From: DASUPK01 sp963795665
GTDB taxonomy: Bacteria > Actinomycetota > Thermoleophilia > Solirubrobacterales > 70-9
Direction: 5' to 3'
Length of the DNA: 64,000 bases
Assembly: GCA_963795665.1 (NCBI GenBank)
Contig: CAWCIP010000014.1
Coordinates: 434,001 to 498,000 of the forward strand
The notes below the pieces were generated by a model. It was not told where the DNA came from, made no database searches, and saw only the letters and a list, made by a program, of their open reading frames with translations. Of the stretch, positions 49,351-57,278 are shown one piece after another. Both the position numbers and the translations under genes were made by a program. The first letter of the stretch is position 1; each line of letters starts with the position of its first letter.

Positions 49351-50382
49351 GTGATCAGGAGCATCGTCGCCGTCGGCGCAGCGGCCCTGGTGGCGGCCTC
49401 CGTCTCAGGCGCGACGGAGCAGCCCCCTTCGCCGATCGAGACGGCGCTGCCCTCGCCCCAATTCGGGATTCCGCGGTCCGGGCCGTTCTCTCGCGAGGAG
49501 ATCCGGCGACACACCAGATCGCTGGGCCCGGGCGCCCCGCACTGGGCCCGGCGCCTCTACCGGCGCTCGGTGCGGGTGCTGGTCGACCTCACCGACCCGG
49601 GAACCGGCGCGATGATCGCCGGCGCGCGCGACGGCTGGGACTACGTCTGGCCACGGGACGCCTCCGCCGGGGCGATCGCGCTCGAAGCCGCCGGGCTCCA
49701 TCCCGAGGCCAGGCGCGTCGCCGGCTTCCTCAGCGGCCTGGACCTCGACGGCGCCCGTTTCCATCCCGACGGCGATCGCGTTCCGGGTCGCCCGGAGGCC
49801 GGGGACGCCGCCGGCTGGGTGGCGGCCGCAGCGGCCGCCACAGGGGATCGCGAGGCCGGCGGGTCACTCGGCGACTGGCGCGATCGCCAGGACTACGGCG
49901 AGAACGTCACCGGGGACCTGCTCGGCAACGCGATCGCGGCTGGCGTCCCGGCAGCCGAGATCGAGCGGCGATTCTTGACTTCGCGCGGTCTGGTTCGCGA
50001 GCAGGGCGGCAATCAACTCGACTCCTCGGCCGCCTGGGCGGTGACGGTCTTTCCCGCCCCGGGCCTGCGTGCCGCCGCCCGGAAGACCCTCCTTGCTCTG
50101 GCCCGCGACTCGACGCCCTACGGCATCCCGCCCATCGAGGGCTGGACCCCAGGCGAGGTGTGGACCGCTCCGACGGCCTGGTCGGCCTGGGCCCTCGTCG
50201 GGCTCGGGGAGAGCCAGGCGGCCGACAGGCTGCTGGCGGAGCTGCACCGGGCCGAGACGCCGGCCGGGACGCTGCCGGAACGGGTGGGCGCTGCGACGGG
50301 CGTCCCGACCTCGACTACGCCCCTCGCCTGGTCACACGCCTTCGCGGTCCTTGCCCTGCGGGCGCGCTATCCGGCGTCCTAG
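49351..50382 (+). CDS. Exported GH15-like (glucoamylase family) protein, short
   Basis: A 343-residue protein with a signal peptide (SIVAVGAAALVAASVSGA). The catalytic-barrel segments GWDYVWPRDASAGAIALEAAGLHPEARRVAGFL and GTLPERVGAATGVPTSTTPLAWSHAFAVLAL match the bacterial GH15 glucoamylase/glucodextranase fold, including the Glu of the PE-x motif expected as the general base. The usual acid motif is not clear, and the N-terminal beta-sandwich of bacterial GH15 enzymes is missing, so activity is uncertain. GTG at 49351 follows TAGCGT by seven bases. Its stop overlaps the convergent LOG-family gene by four bases. Confidence 0.8.
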   Translation: MIRSIVAVGAAALVAASVSGATEQPPSPIETALPSPQFGIPRSGPFSREEIRRHTRSLGPGAPHWARRLYRRSVRVLVDLTDPGTGAMIAGARDGWDYVWPRDASAGAIALEAAGLHPEARRVAGFLSGLDLDGARFHPDGDRVPGRPEAGDAAGWVAAAAAATGDREAGGSLGDWRDRQDYGENVTGDLLGNAIAAGVPAAEIERRFLTSRGLVREQGGNQLDSSAAWAVTVFPAPGLRAAARKTLLALARDSTPYGIPPIEGWTPGEVWTAPTAWSAWALVGLGESQAADRLLAELHRAETPAGTLPERVGAATGVPTSTTPLAWSHAFAVLALRARYPAS

Positions 50383-50927
50383 CTGCGATCGACCTCGGCC
50401 TGGTTGAGGACGTCGTCGACCGCCTCGGTGCGATCGTCCGAGCTCGGCTCGATCACGGCTGCGGACAGGGCCGCCTTGACCGCCTCCTCGGGGCTCCCCG
50501 CCTCCACGATCCCCAGGTCGGTGCCGGCGTGGTTGCGGAGCGACCAGCTCTGGATCGCGACCACCGGCCGCCCCAGCTTGCGCGCGTAGGCGATCTCGGA
50601 GAGCGTCCCCCACTCGCCGCCGACCGCGATCACGGCCTCCCCCGAGGCGACCACCGCCAGGTTGCGGGCGTGACCCGTCCCCGTGGCGACGGCGTGTGTG
50701 ACGTAGGGGTTGGCGTCTGCCGGGGAAAGCGTGGGGAGGACCGCCAGGACGGTTCCGCCCGCATCGGACGCGCCCTTCGAAGCGGCTTCCATCACACCGG
50801 TGAGGCCGCCGCAGACGAGCACCGCGCCGGCCTCGGCGATCCCGCGCCCGACGGCCTCGGCGTCGCGAAGGATCTCGTCCGAGCCCTCGGACGCCCCGAT
50901 CACCGAGATCTGGGCTCTCTGGGTCAC
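50379..50927 (-). CDS. LOG/TIGR00725-family nucleotide-binding protein
   Basis: A 182-residue Rossmann-like protein of the LOG (lysine decarboxylase-like, Lonely guy) superfamily. Visible features are the N-terminal ISVIGASEGSDE strand, GAVLVCGGLTGVMEAASKGASDAGG and the family motif VGGEWGTLSEIAYA, which replaces PGGxGTxxE. Some members hydrolyse cytokinin-type or other nucleoside monophosphates, and the function of the TIGR00725 subgroup is unknown. The start is GTG at 50927, overlapping the TGA stop of the helicase gene by four bases, so longer upstream readings are rejected. It is the last gene of the folP-like, helicase, LOG operon. Confidence 0.88.
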   Translation of the reverse strand: MTQRAQISVIGASEGSDEILRDAEAVGRGIAEAGAVLVCGGLTGVMEAASKGASDAGGTVLAVLPTLSPADANPYVTHAVATGTGHARNLAVVASGEAVIAVGGEWGTLSEIAYARKLGRPVVAIQSWSLRNHAGTDLGIVEAGSPEEAVKAALSAAVIEPSSDDRTEAVDDVLNQAEVDRS

Positions 50928-53203
50928 GAGGCCTTCGCCTTGCCCTTCGCCAGCATCTGCCCCATCAGCTCCAGCGCCCCGCCCTTGTGGAGGTGCTCGT
51001 TCAGGTTGCCGCACTTGGGGCTCTGCACGCAGGAGGGACAGCCGTCGTCGCAGGGGCACTCGCGGATCAGCCGGTCGGCGTCGCTGACCAGTCGCTCGAA
51101 CTTCTCATAGCCGAGCCTGGTTATCCCGACGCCGCCCGGGTGTCCGTCGTAGATGAAGATCGTCGGCGATCCCGTTTGATGGTGGATGTTGGTGGAGAGG
51201 CCGCCGATGTCCCAGCGGTCGCACATGGCGATCAGCGGCAGGACCGCGATCTGGCCGTGCTCCGAGGCGTGCAGGGCTCCGAGCAGGACCTCGCTTGGAA
51301 GCGCCGCCGCCATCCGATCTGAGATCACGTACCAGAGCGCCTGGGTGACGAAGTTCTGCTCGGGCAGATCCAGGGAGACGATGTCGATCACCTTGTTGTC
51401 CCCGAGCCGCTTGCGCTGGTAGGCGATCACCTGCTCGGAGACCGAGACCGTGCCGAAGCTGAGCTCGACGCCGAGGGTTTGCCGTTGTCGCTCGATCCCC
51501 TCGACGTAGACCTCGGTCTCCTTCTTCACCTGCGTGTAGTAGTCGCCCTCGAAGGGCTTCACGATCGCGCGCCGCGAGCCGACGTCGAGCTCGACCACCT
51601 CATAGGACCGCCCGAGATGGAGATAGATCGCGCCCGGATGAACGGTCGAGAAGGCGCGTTCGGCCTCGACGTTGCCGAGCATCTCGCCCGAGGAGGCGTC
51701 GACGACCGCGACGCTGTCCACCGATGAGGACCGCAGCGCGATCCGCCCGGCGACGAAATCGCCGGTGCGGGTCAGGTAGCGCTCGCCCCGGCCGCGCCGC
51801 AGCTCTCCGGCCGTCACCAGCCGCTCGGCCCGCTCCTGCCAGCCCTCGCCGAGGATCTCGTCGTCGTCGGGCCCGAGCGGGGATTCGTAGGCCGCCGCGA
51901 GCAGGTGCTGCATCTGGATCTGCTCGGAGCGATGGTCCAGGATCGCCGCCTCGACCGGGCGCTCCAGGAACTCGTCGGGGTGTCGGCAGAAGAACTGGTC
52001 GAGGGCGTCCTCCCCCGCGACGTAGACCGCGAGCCCCCGCTTGCGCCTTCCCGCCCGGCCCCACATCTGGCGCAGGCTCGCAACCGTTCCGGGGAAGTTC
52101 ACGCAGATCGCCGCGTCGAGCTCGCCGACGTCGATCCCCAGCTCGAGCGCGTCCGTTGCGGCGACGGCGAGCAGCTCGCCCGAGGAGAGCTGCGACTCGA
52201 TCTCGCGCCGCTGCTGCGGCGTGTAGCCGGCCCGGTAGGGCGCGATCCGGTCGGCGAGGCCGCCCTCACCCCTCTTCGCCAGCTCGTCGGAGGCGAACCG
52301 GTTGATCAGCTCGATCCCCCGCCGGCTGCGCATGAAGCAGATCGTCCGCACCCCGCGGGAGACGAGCTCGACCAGCAGGTCGGCCGCCTCCGACACCGCC
52401 GAGCGCCGGGTCATCGTGTGCTGCTCGATCACCGGCGGGTTCCACATCCCGATCTCACGGCCGGCGCGAGGGGCCCCATCGTCATCGAGCAGCTCGAAGG
52501 GCAGGCCCGTGAGCCGCTCTGCCAGCTCGCCCGGGTTGGCGATAGTCGCCGAGGCGAGGACGAACCGCGGTTCGGCGCCGTAGATCCGGGCCACGCGCCG
52601 CAGGCGCCGGAGCACGTTCGCCACGTGGGAGCCGAAGACGCCCCGGTAGGTATGCGCCTCGTCAACCACCACCCAGCCGAGGTTGGCGAGGAAGTCGCCC
52701 CACCGCTTGTGATGGGGGAGGACCCCGACGTTGAGCATGTCGGGGTTGGTGAGGACCAGGTTGGCGCGGCGGCGAATGGAGGGGCGGTCCTCGCGCGGCG
52801 TGTCGCCGTCGTAGATCGCCTCGCGCAGCCCCGGAGGCCGGAGCTCGCCGAGCTTCCGCGCCTGGTCCTGGGCGAGGGCCTTGGTCGGATAGAGGTAGAA
52901 CGCCCGGCGCAGGGGCTCCCGGGCGATGCCGTCGAGCACGGGCAGGTTGAACGACAGCGACTTACCCGACGCCGTGCCGCTCGTCAGGATCAGGTTGGAG
53001 CGGCGCGCGGTCTCGTAGGCGGCCGCCTGGTGCGAGTACAGCGACTCGATCCCGGCTCCCGACAGCGCCTCCGCCAGCGCCGGATCGAGCGAGTCCGGCA
53101 GCCCGGTGAGCTTCGCCATCGTCGCGGGCTCTGCCGACTCGGCGACAAGGCGGCCGTCCTCCCGGGCGGGCCCGAGGGCCGGCTCCCAGGCTCCGCCCGC
53201 CAC
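50924..53203 (-). CDS. SftH/MrfA-type DEAD/DEAH helicase with C-terminal zinc domain
   Basis: A superfamily 2 DNA helicase of about 759 residues. Walker A is SGTASGKS (about 75-82), with motif Ia LYPTKALAQDQ, DEAH in VVVDEAHTYRG, motif III ASATIANP, and motif VI in LRQMWGRAGRRKRG. The C-terminal domain ends with the four-cysteine zinc motif CPCDDGCPSC ... KCGN, the mark of the DUF1998/MrfA group, including Bacillus MrfA (mitomycin repair) and mycobacterial SftH. GTG at 53203 starts seven bases after the folP-like stop; ATG at 53119 is an alternative. It overlaps the LOG gene by four bases. A role in repair of bulky adducts is inferred from the family. Confidence 0.93.
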   Translation of the reverse strand: MAGGAWEPALGPAREDGRLVAESAEPATMAKLTGLPDSLDPALAEALSGAGIESLYSHQAAAYETARRSNLILTSGTASGKSLSFNLPVLDGIAREPLRRAFYLYPTKALAQDQARKLGELRPPGLREAIYDGDTPREDRPSIRRRANLVLTNPDMLNVGVLPHHKRWGDFLANLGWVVVDEAHTYRGVFGSHVANVLRRLRRVARIYGAEPRFVLASATIANPGELAERLTGLPFELLDDDGAPRAGREIGMWNPPVIEQHTMTRRSAVSEAADLLVELVSRGVRTICFMRSRRGIELINRFASDELAKRGEGGLADRIAPYRAGYTPQQRREIESQLSSGELLAVAATDALELGIDVGELDAAICVNFPGTVASLRQMWGRAGRRKRGLAVYVAGEDALDQFFCRHPDEFLERPVEAAILDHRSEQIQMQHLLAAAYESPLGPDDDEILGEGWQERAERLVTAGELRRGRGERYLTRTGDFVAGRIALRSSSVDSVAVVDASSGEMLGNVEAERAFSTVHPGAIYLHLGRSYEVVELDVGSRRAIVKPFEGDYYTQVKKETEVYVEGIERQRQTLGVELSFGTVSVSEQVIAYQRKRLGDNKVIDIVSLDLPEQNFVTQALWYVISDRMAAALPSEVLLGALHASEHGQIAVLPLIAMCDRWDIGGLSTNIHHQTGSPTIFIYDGHPGGVGITRLGYEKFERLVSDADRLIRECPCDDGCPSCVQSPKCGNLNEHLHKGGALELMGQMLAKGKAKAS

Positions 53204-53210
53204 CGCGGGG

Positions 53211-54068
53211 CTAGCCAACCTGCGCTCCGCGCGGCGCGTCGATCGCGGCCGCGATTCGCATCGCCTGGAGGGCACTGGCGTCGTGCAGCCGCAGGATGTC
53301 CGCACCGGCCGTCACGGCGAGAGCGGTCGCGGCCGCGGTCGCCCACTCGCGGTCCGGCGCAGGCAGCCGTGACTCCCAGGAGCCGGCCAGCAGGGCCCCG
53401 AGGAAGTCCTTGCGCGACAGGGATACGTACAGCGGCCGCCCGAGCTCCTTCAGCTCACCGAGCCTCCGCAGAACCTCCAGGTCGTCCTCCAGCGACAGGT
53501 CGAAGTCCAGGCCTGGGTCGAGAGCGATCTGCTCCTCACCGACGCCGCGGGCCTGCGCGGCCTCGATGCGGTCCGAGAACCAGCCGCGCAGATGGTCGAC
53601 GGGATCGTCGTAACGGGGGATGGCCCGGTCCTCACGGGGCGGGCCCTCGATGTGCATGATCACCAGCCCGCAGCCGGACCCGGCGGCGAGCTCGAACATC
53701 TCCTGGCCGCCCCCGCCGATGTCGTTGATCGCGACCGCGCCCGCCTCGAGCGCCCGCTTCGCCACCTCCGGGGAGAAGGTGTCGGCCGAGAGGGGCAGCT
53801 CGGTCTGGGCGGCGAGGCCCTCGATGGCCGGGATCAGCCTCGCGGCCTCCTCCTGCGGCGGGACCGGCGGCCCGCTGCGCGCCGCCACGGCCCCCACGTC
53901 GAGCATGTCGAAGCCCGCCTCGGCAAGGGCGACGCCGTCCTCGACCGCCCGCTCGGGCGTCCCGCTCCGCGCTCCCTCGAACATCGAGTCCTCGGTGACG
54001 TTGACGATCCCGACACCGACCGGTCCGTCGAGCTCCAGCGCCCGGTCCCTCAGTTGCCACGAAGCCAC
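53211..54068 (-). CDS. folP: Dihydropteroate synthase-like protein (divergent FolP)
   Basis: A 285-residue TIM-barrel protein clearly of the DHPS family: GIVNVTEDSMFEGA corresponds to GILNVTPDSFSDGG, GLVIMHIEGPPRE to the MHMxGTP loop, IALDPGLDFD to DPGxGF, and SLSRKDFLG to GTSRKSFLG. The pABA/pterin loop normally reading GESTRPG is AVAARSG, and the terminal VHDV is RLHD. The enzyme may still make dihydropteroate, or may be an inactive FolP2-type relative as in mycobacteria. The start is GTG at 54068 with TACCGT six bases upstream (leaderless). It heads the folP-like, helicase, LOG operon. Confidence 0.85.
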   Translation of the reverse strand: MASWQLRDRALELDGPVGVGIVNVTEDSMFEGARSGTPERAVEDGVALAEAGFDMLDVGAVAARSGPPVPPQEEAARLIPAIEGLAAQTELPLSADTFSPEVAKRALEAGAVAINDIGGGGQEMFELAAGSGCGLVIMHIEGPPREDRAIPRYDDPVDHLRGWFSDRIEAAQARGVGEEQIALDPGLDFDLSLEDDLEVLRRLGELKELGRPLYVSLSRKDFLGALLAGSWESRLPAPDREWATAAATALAVTAGADILRLHDASALQAMRIAAAIDAPRGAQVG

Positions 54069-54074
54069 GGGTCA

Positions 54075-54080
54075 ACGGTA
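54075..54080 (-). promoter_or_regulatory. Putative -10 box (TACCGT) of folP
   Basis: On the minus strand TACCGT, six bases, GTG at 54068, with no ribosome-binding site. It lies only eight bases from the opposing -10 box at 54089. Confidence 0.5.
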
Positions 54081-54088
54081 AACCCCAA

Positions 54089-54094
54089 TACGGT
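54089..54094 (+). promoter_or_regulatory. Putative -10 box (TACGGT) of the HAD gene
   Basis: TACGGT, six bases, GTG at 54101. Any -35 contact would lie over the start of the divergent folP gene, so the two promoters should interfere with each other. Confidence 0.5.
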
Positions 54095-54100
54095 TGCGCC

Positions 54101-54913
54101 GTGGCCCTCCGCTGCGTCTACACCGACCTCGACGGGACCCTGCTCGGGCGCTGGGGGTCGCTCTTCCGTGACTCCGAGGGCGAGTTCTCGATGCTCCAGG
54201 CCCGGGCGCTCGAAGCCTGCCACCGCGCGGGCGTCGAGGTCGTGATCAAGTCCGGCCGCCGCGAGGGCTCGGTCATCGAGGACGCGAAGCTGCTCGGATT
54301 GCGCTCCTACATCTACGAGGTCGGCTGCGCGGTCGTGATCGACGGCGAGACGACGCTGCTGATCGGAGACGCCGAGACCGAGCCGGGCAAGACTCTCGCC
54401 GAGACGATGGTGGACCGGGGCATCCCCGATGTGCTCTTCGAGCATTTCGGCGGGCGGCTCGAGTGGCACAGTCCGTGGCACCGGCAGCGCCATCTCTCGC
54501 TGCTCTTCAAGGGGAAGGTCGACGTCGACGAGGCCAATCGGGTGCTCGCCGAGCGCGGCCACACCGGCTTGAAGCTGATCGACAACGGCGCGATCTTCGC
54601 CCAGATGGAGGGGATCGAGGGCCCCGCCCACGCCTATCACCTGATGCCCGAGGCGGCAAGCAAGGCCAACGCCGTCGTCTTCCACATGCGGGCGCGCGGC
54701 TACGCGCCGGAGGAGTGCATCGCGATCGGCGACTCGGTCGAGGATCTGACCGTCGCCGACGTCGTCGGCCGCTTCTTCGTGCCCGCCAACGGGCCGGAGC
54801 GCGATCCCGCCCTGGCCGAGGCCATCGCCGGCCGGGACAATGTCACGGTGACCGAGGGACGGATGGGCGACGGCGTCTACGAGGCCATCGTCTCTACGCT
54901 GGCAGGCGCCTGA
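54101..54913 (+). CDS. HAD-family (Cof/MPGP-like) phosphatase
   Basis: A 270-residue haloacid dehalogenase-superfamily phosphatase. The nucleophile motif is YTDLDGTLL (D9, D11), and the late motif IGDSVEDLTVADVV supplies the Mg2+ Asp residues. A large cap lies between them. Cof, sucrose-phosphate and mannosyl-3-phosphoglycerate phosphatases share this layout, and the substrate cannot be chosen. The start is GTG at 54101 with the TACGGT box six bases before. Its stop shares one base with the SRPBCC gene (TGATG), so the two are coupled. Confidence 0.9.
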   Translation: MALRCVYTDLDGTLLGRWGSLFRDSEGEFSMLQARALEACHRAGVEVVIKSGRREGSVIEDAKLLGLRSYIYEVGCAVVIDGETTLLIGDAETEPGKTLAETMVDRGIPDVLFEHFGGRLEWHSPWHRQRHLSLLFKGKVDVDEANRVLAERGHTGLKLIDNGAIFAQMEGIEGPAHAYHLMPEAASKANAVVFHMRARGYAPEECIAIGDSVEDLTVADVVGRFFVPANGPERDPALAEAIAGRDNVTVTEGRMGDGVYEAIVSTLAGA

Positions 54914-55356
54914 TGCGAAGCGTTCACGTCACGCGCACGATCCCCGGGCCCCCCGAGCCGATCTTCGATGTGCTCGCCGACCACGCGAACTACGACCGGT
55001 TTCGCGCGATCCATGGCTCCGAGCTGATTCGCCAGGGCGATCCGGCGCCGAACGGCGTGGGGGCGCTCCGCCGGATCAAGGTCCGGCCGCTTGTCTTCGA
55101 GGAGGAGATCACGGCCTACGAGCGGCCGACCCGTCTCGACTACCTGATCGTCAAGCTCAACGTCCCGTTCAAGCACGACGGCGGCTCGATCACCCTCACT
55201 CCCGAGGATGACGCCACGCGCGTCGACTGGCGCTCGAGCTTCTCGGTGCCCACCCCCGTGGTCGGTGTACCGCAGGAGCTCATCTGGCAGCCGGTGCTCG
55301 AGCGCGGTTTTCGCCGGACGCTCGAGGACGTGGAGCGGATCCTGCAACGCACATGA
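54913..55356 (+). CDS. SRPBCC-fold protein
   Basis: A 147-residue helix-grip protein (HVTRTIPGPPEPIFDVLADHANYDRFRAIHGSELI at the N-terminus; helix ELIWQPVLERGFRRTLEDVERIL at the end). It resembles polyketide-cyclase/dehydrase or ligand-binding SRPBCC proteins. The ATG overlaps the HAD stop by one base, and the SnoaL gene begins 10 bases later, so the three probably form an operon. No substrate can be assigned. Confidence 0.85.
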   Translation: MRSVHVTRTIPGPPEPIFDVLADHANYDRFRAIHGSELIRQGDPAPNGVGALRRIKVRPLVFEEEITAYERPTRLDYLIVKLNVPFKHDGGSITLTPEDDATRVDWRSSFSVPTPVVGVPQELIWQPVLERGFRRTLEDVERILQRT

Positions 55357-55366
55357 CCTCGGCGTC

Positions 55367-55786
55367 ATGAGTGATCCGCTCGGCCGCGAGGCACTGGAGG
55401 ACAGGGTTCGGCGCGCATACGAGGTCTTCATCTCCGAGGGAGAGGTTCGCTGGCTCGAGGAGTTCACCACGCCGGACTTCGCCTGGGACATCGAGCCGCT
55501 CGGGCTGGGCGAGTATCGCGGGCGTGAGGCGTACCAGCGCTTCTACGAGGACTGGGTCAGCTCCTACGACACCTGGTCGCTCGAGGTGGAGGAGCAGGAG
55601 GTCGCCGGCGAGGGGATGACGGTGACCGGCCTCTTGCAGAGAGGCACCCCGCGCGACACCGACCAGCTGGTCGAGTTCAGGTGGGGCCAGCTCAGCCTCT
55701 GGGAGGGCGATCGCATCAGCCGAGTGATCAACTTCTCGACCGTCGAGGAGGCGCGCAAGAGAGCGGCCGAGCTCAGCGCCGGCTAG
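55367..55786 (+). CDS. SnoaL-like/NTF2-fold protein
   Basis: A 139-residue cone-shaped NTF2-like protein: an N-terminal helix (DPLGREALEDRVRRAYEVFISEG), the FTTPDFAWDIEPLGLGEYRGREAYQRFYEDWVSSYDTWSLEVEE core and a final strand DRISRVINFSTVEEARKRA. The family includes SnoaL cyclases, delta-5-3-ketosteroid isomerase and many proteins of unknown role. The start is ATG at 55367; an upstream in-frame stretch belongs to the preceding gene. Last gene of the HAD-SRPBCC-SnoaL group; its stop overlaps the convergent clpP by four bases. Confidence 0.85.
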   Translation: MSDPLGREALEDRVRRAYEVFISEGEVRWLEEFTTPDFAWDIEPLGLGEYRGREAYQRFYEDWVSSYDTWSLEVEEQEVAGEGMTVTGLLQRGTPRDTDQLVEFRWGQLSLWEGDRISRVINFSTVEEARKRAAELSAG

Positions 55787-56409
55787 CCGCCGCCGTTCGC
55801 GGAGAACCCGGTCCTCCGCTGTTCGAGCTCCCGCTGCTCGATCACCCGGTCGATCAGCCCGTACTCGGCCGCCTCGTCCGCCTTGAAGAAGCGGTCGCGG
55901 TCCATGTCCTCATGGACCTGCTTCTTCGACTTTCCCGTGTGCTTCGCGTAGATCGTGTCAAGACGGTCGCGCAGGTCGAGGGTCTCCCTGGCGTGGATCT
56001 CGATGTCCGACGCCACCCCCTCGAAGCCGCCACTCGGCTGGTGGATCAGGATCCGCGAGTTCGGCAGCGCCATCCGCTTCCCCTTCGCCCCGCCGGCGAG
56101 CAGCAGCGCCCCCATCGACATCGCGATCCCGTAACAGATGGTCCGCACGTCGGGCTTGACGAACTGCATGGCGTCGTAGATCGCCATCCCGGAATAGACC
56201 ACCCCGCCCGGCGAGTTGATGTAGAGCGAGATGTCCTTGTCCGGATCCTCCGACTCGAGGTGGATGATCTGGGCGACGATCAGGTTCGCGACCTGGTCGT
56301 CGATCGCTGAGCCGAGGAAGACCACCCGCTCGCCGAGCAGCCGGGAGTAGATGTCGAAGGAGCGCTCGCCGCGGGGGCTCTGCTCGACCACCATCGGGAC
56401 CATCGGCAT
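55783..56409 (-). CDS. clpP: ATP-dependent Clp protease proteolytic subunit
   Basis: A serine protease of 208 residues forming tetradecameric chambers with ClpX/ClpC ATPases. The catalytic Ser lies in YGIAMSMGALLLAGG, the His in LPNSRILIHQPSGG, and the Asp in the C-terminal DRDRFFKADEAAEYGLIDRV region. All are intact, and the length is standard. An upstream GAGGAGGT site supports ATG at 56409; a near-N-terminal ATG lies two codons later. No clpX or second clpP adjoins it, whereas actinobacteria often have a clpP1-clpP2 pair. It diverges from the AHSA1-ArsR module over 64 bases that include an operator-like repeat. Confidence 0.97.
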   Translation of the reverse strand: MPMVPMVVEQSPRGERSFDIYSRLLGERVVFLGSAIDDQVANLIVAQIIHLESEDPDKDISLYINSPGGVVYSGMAIYDAMQFVKPDVRTICYGIAMSMGALLLAGGAKGKRMALPNSRILIHQPSGGFEGVASDIEIHARETLDLRDRLDTIYAKHTGKSKKQVHEDMDRDRFFKADEAAEYGLIDRVIEQRELEQRRTGFSANGGG

Positions 56410-56432
56410 CTGGAGACCTCCTCAGATGTAAT

Positions 56433-56448
56433 GCAACCTTTTGGTTGC
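56433..56448. promoter_or_regulatory. Putative ArsR operator upstream of the AHSA1-ArsR pair
   Basis: Inverted repeat GCAACC-TTTT-GGTTGC, with a third GCAACC half-site at 56468-56473 directly before the AHSA1 start. A TAGCAT box (56460-56465) lies between. The arrangement suggests autoregulation by the downstream ArsR protein, with possible effect on clpP. Confidence 0.6.
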
Positions 56449-56473
56449 GCGAACTACGGTAGCATAGGCAACC

Positions 56474-56896
56474 ATGAAGTTGCGAGACGAGACAGCACCG
56501 GATGAGAAGGCTCCGTGGGTGGAGCGCGACACGCTCGTCGAGGCCAGCCCCGAGGAGGTCTGGGAGGCCCTCACGGACGAGGACCGCCTCGAGGAATGGC
56601 TCGCGCCCGACGTCGAACTCGATCCCACCGAGGGCGGCGAAATCGCGGTACGCGACGGAGAAGAAGAGCGCGCCGGCACCGTCGAGACCGTGGAGGAGAA
56701 CGAGCGCTTCGCCTTCACCTGGTCGCGTCCGGGCGAGGGCGAGAGCTTCGTCGAGTTCACGATCGAGGCCCTGCCGGGCGGCAGCCGCGTGACCGTAGTT
56801 GAGACTCCGATCGGTCCGACGGCCATGGCCGCGGGCGGGTGGAGCGCGCGCCTGGCTCGCCTCGGGCGCGCGATGAGATTCGCACCAGTCGCTTGA
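56474..56896 (+). CDS. AHSA1-type SRPBCC protein
   Basis: A 140-residue AHSA1-family protein (WVERDTLVEASPEEVWEALTDEDRLEEWLAPDVELDP at the N-terminus; strands FAFTWSRPGEGESFVEFTIE and GSRVTVVETP). Very acidic. It forms a two-gene unit with the following ArsR regulator, the reverse gene order of the first module at 25.2 kb. The ATG lies eight bases after TAGCAT and has no ribosome-binding site, so it may be leaderless. Overlap with the ArsR gene is four bases. The ligand is unknown. Confidence 0.9.
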   Translation: MKLRDETAPDEKAPWVERDTLVEASPEEVWEALTDEDRLEEWLAPDVELDPTEGGEIAVRDGEEERAGTVETVEENERFAFTWSRPGEGESFVEFTIEALPGGSRVTVVETPIGPTAMAAGGWSARLARLGRAMRFAPVA

Positions 56897-57234
56897 GGGC
56901 ACCCGCTCACCGACACGTCGACGCCGTCTTCGACGCGCTTGCCGATCCGACGCGCCGGCGAGTCGTCGAGACGCTGGCCCGCGGCGGGACCGTGACGGCG
57001 AGCGGCCTCGCGTCTCAGCTGCCGATCACGCGCCAGGCGGTCTCGAAGCATCTATCGGCCCTGCGTGGCGCGGATCTGGTCAGCGCCTCTCGCATCGGCC
57101 GGGAGACCCACTACAAGCTCCGCCCGCAGCCCCTGGACGAGGCCGCGCACTGGATCCAGATGGTGAGCGCCGAGTGGGACGACCGGCTCGAGGCCCTGCG
57201 CCGCTCGCTCGAAAGGCGCCGGAGTCAGCGCTAG
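56893..57234 (+). CDS. ArsR-family transcriptional regulator
   Basis: A 113-residue winged-helix protein with the ArsR/AHSA1-associated N-terminus (VDAVFDALADPTRRRVVETLA) and recognition helices (LASQLPITRQAVSKHLSALRGADLVSASRIGRETHYKLRPQ). No cysteine metal site. TTG at 56893 overlaps the AHSA1 stop (TTGA); a longer frame upstream is a shadow. The likely operator is the GCAACC inverted repeat upstream of the pair. Its C-terminal part is Arg-rich. Confidence 0.9.
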   Translation: MRAPAHRHVDAVFDALADPTRRRVVETLARGGTVTASGLASQLPITRQAVSKHLSALRGADLVSASRIGRETHYKLRPQPLDEAAHWIQMVSAEWDDRLEALRRSLERRRSQR

Positions 57235-57278
57235 CCGCGGCTGGTGGCCGCGTCCCCATCCCACAGCGGCCGGGACGC

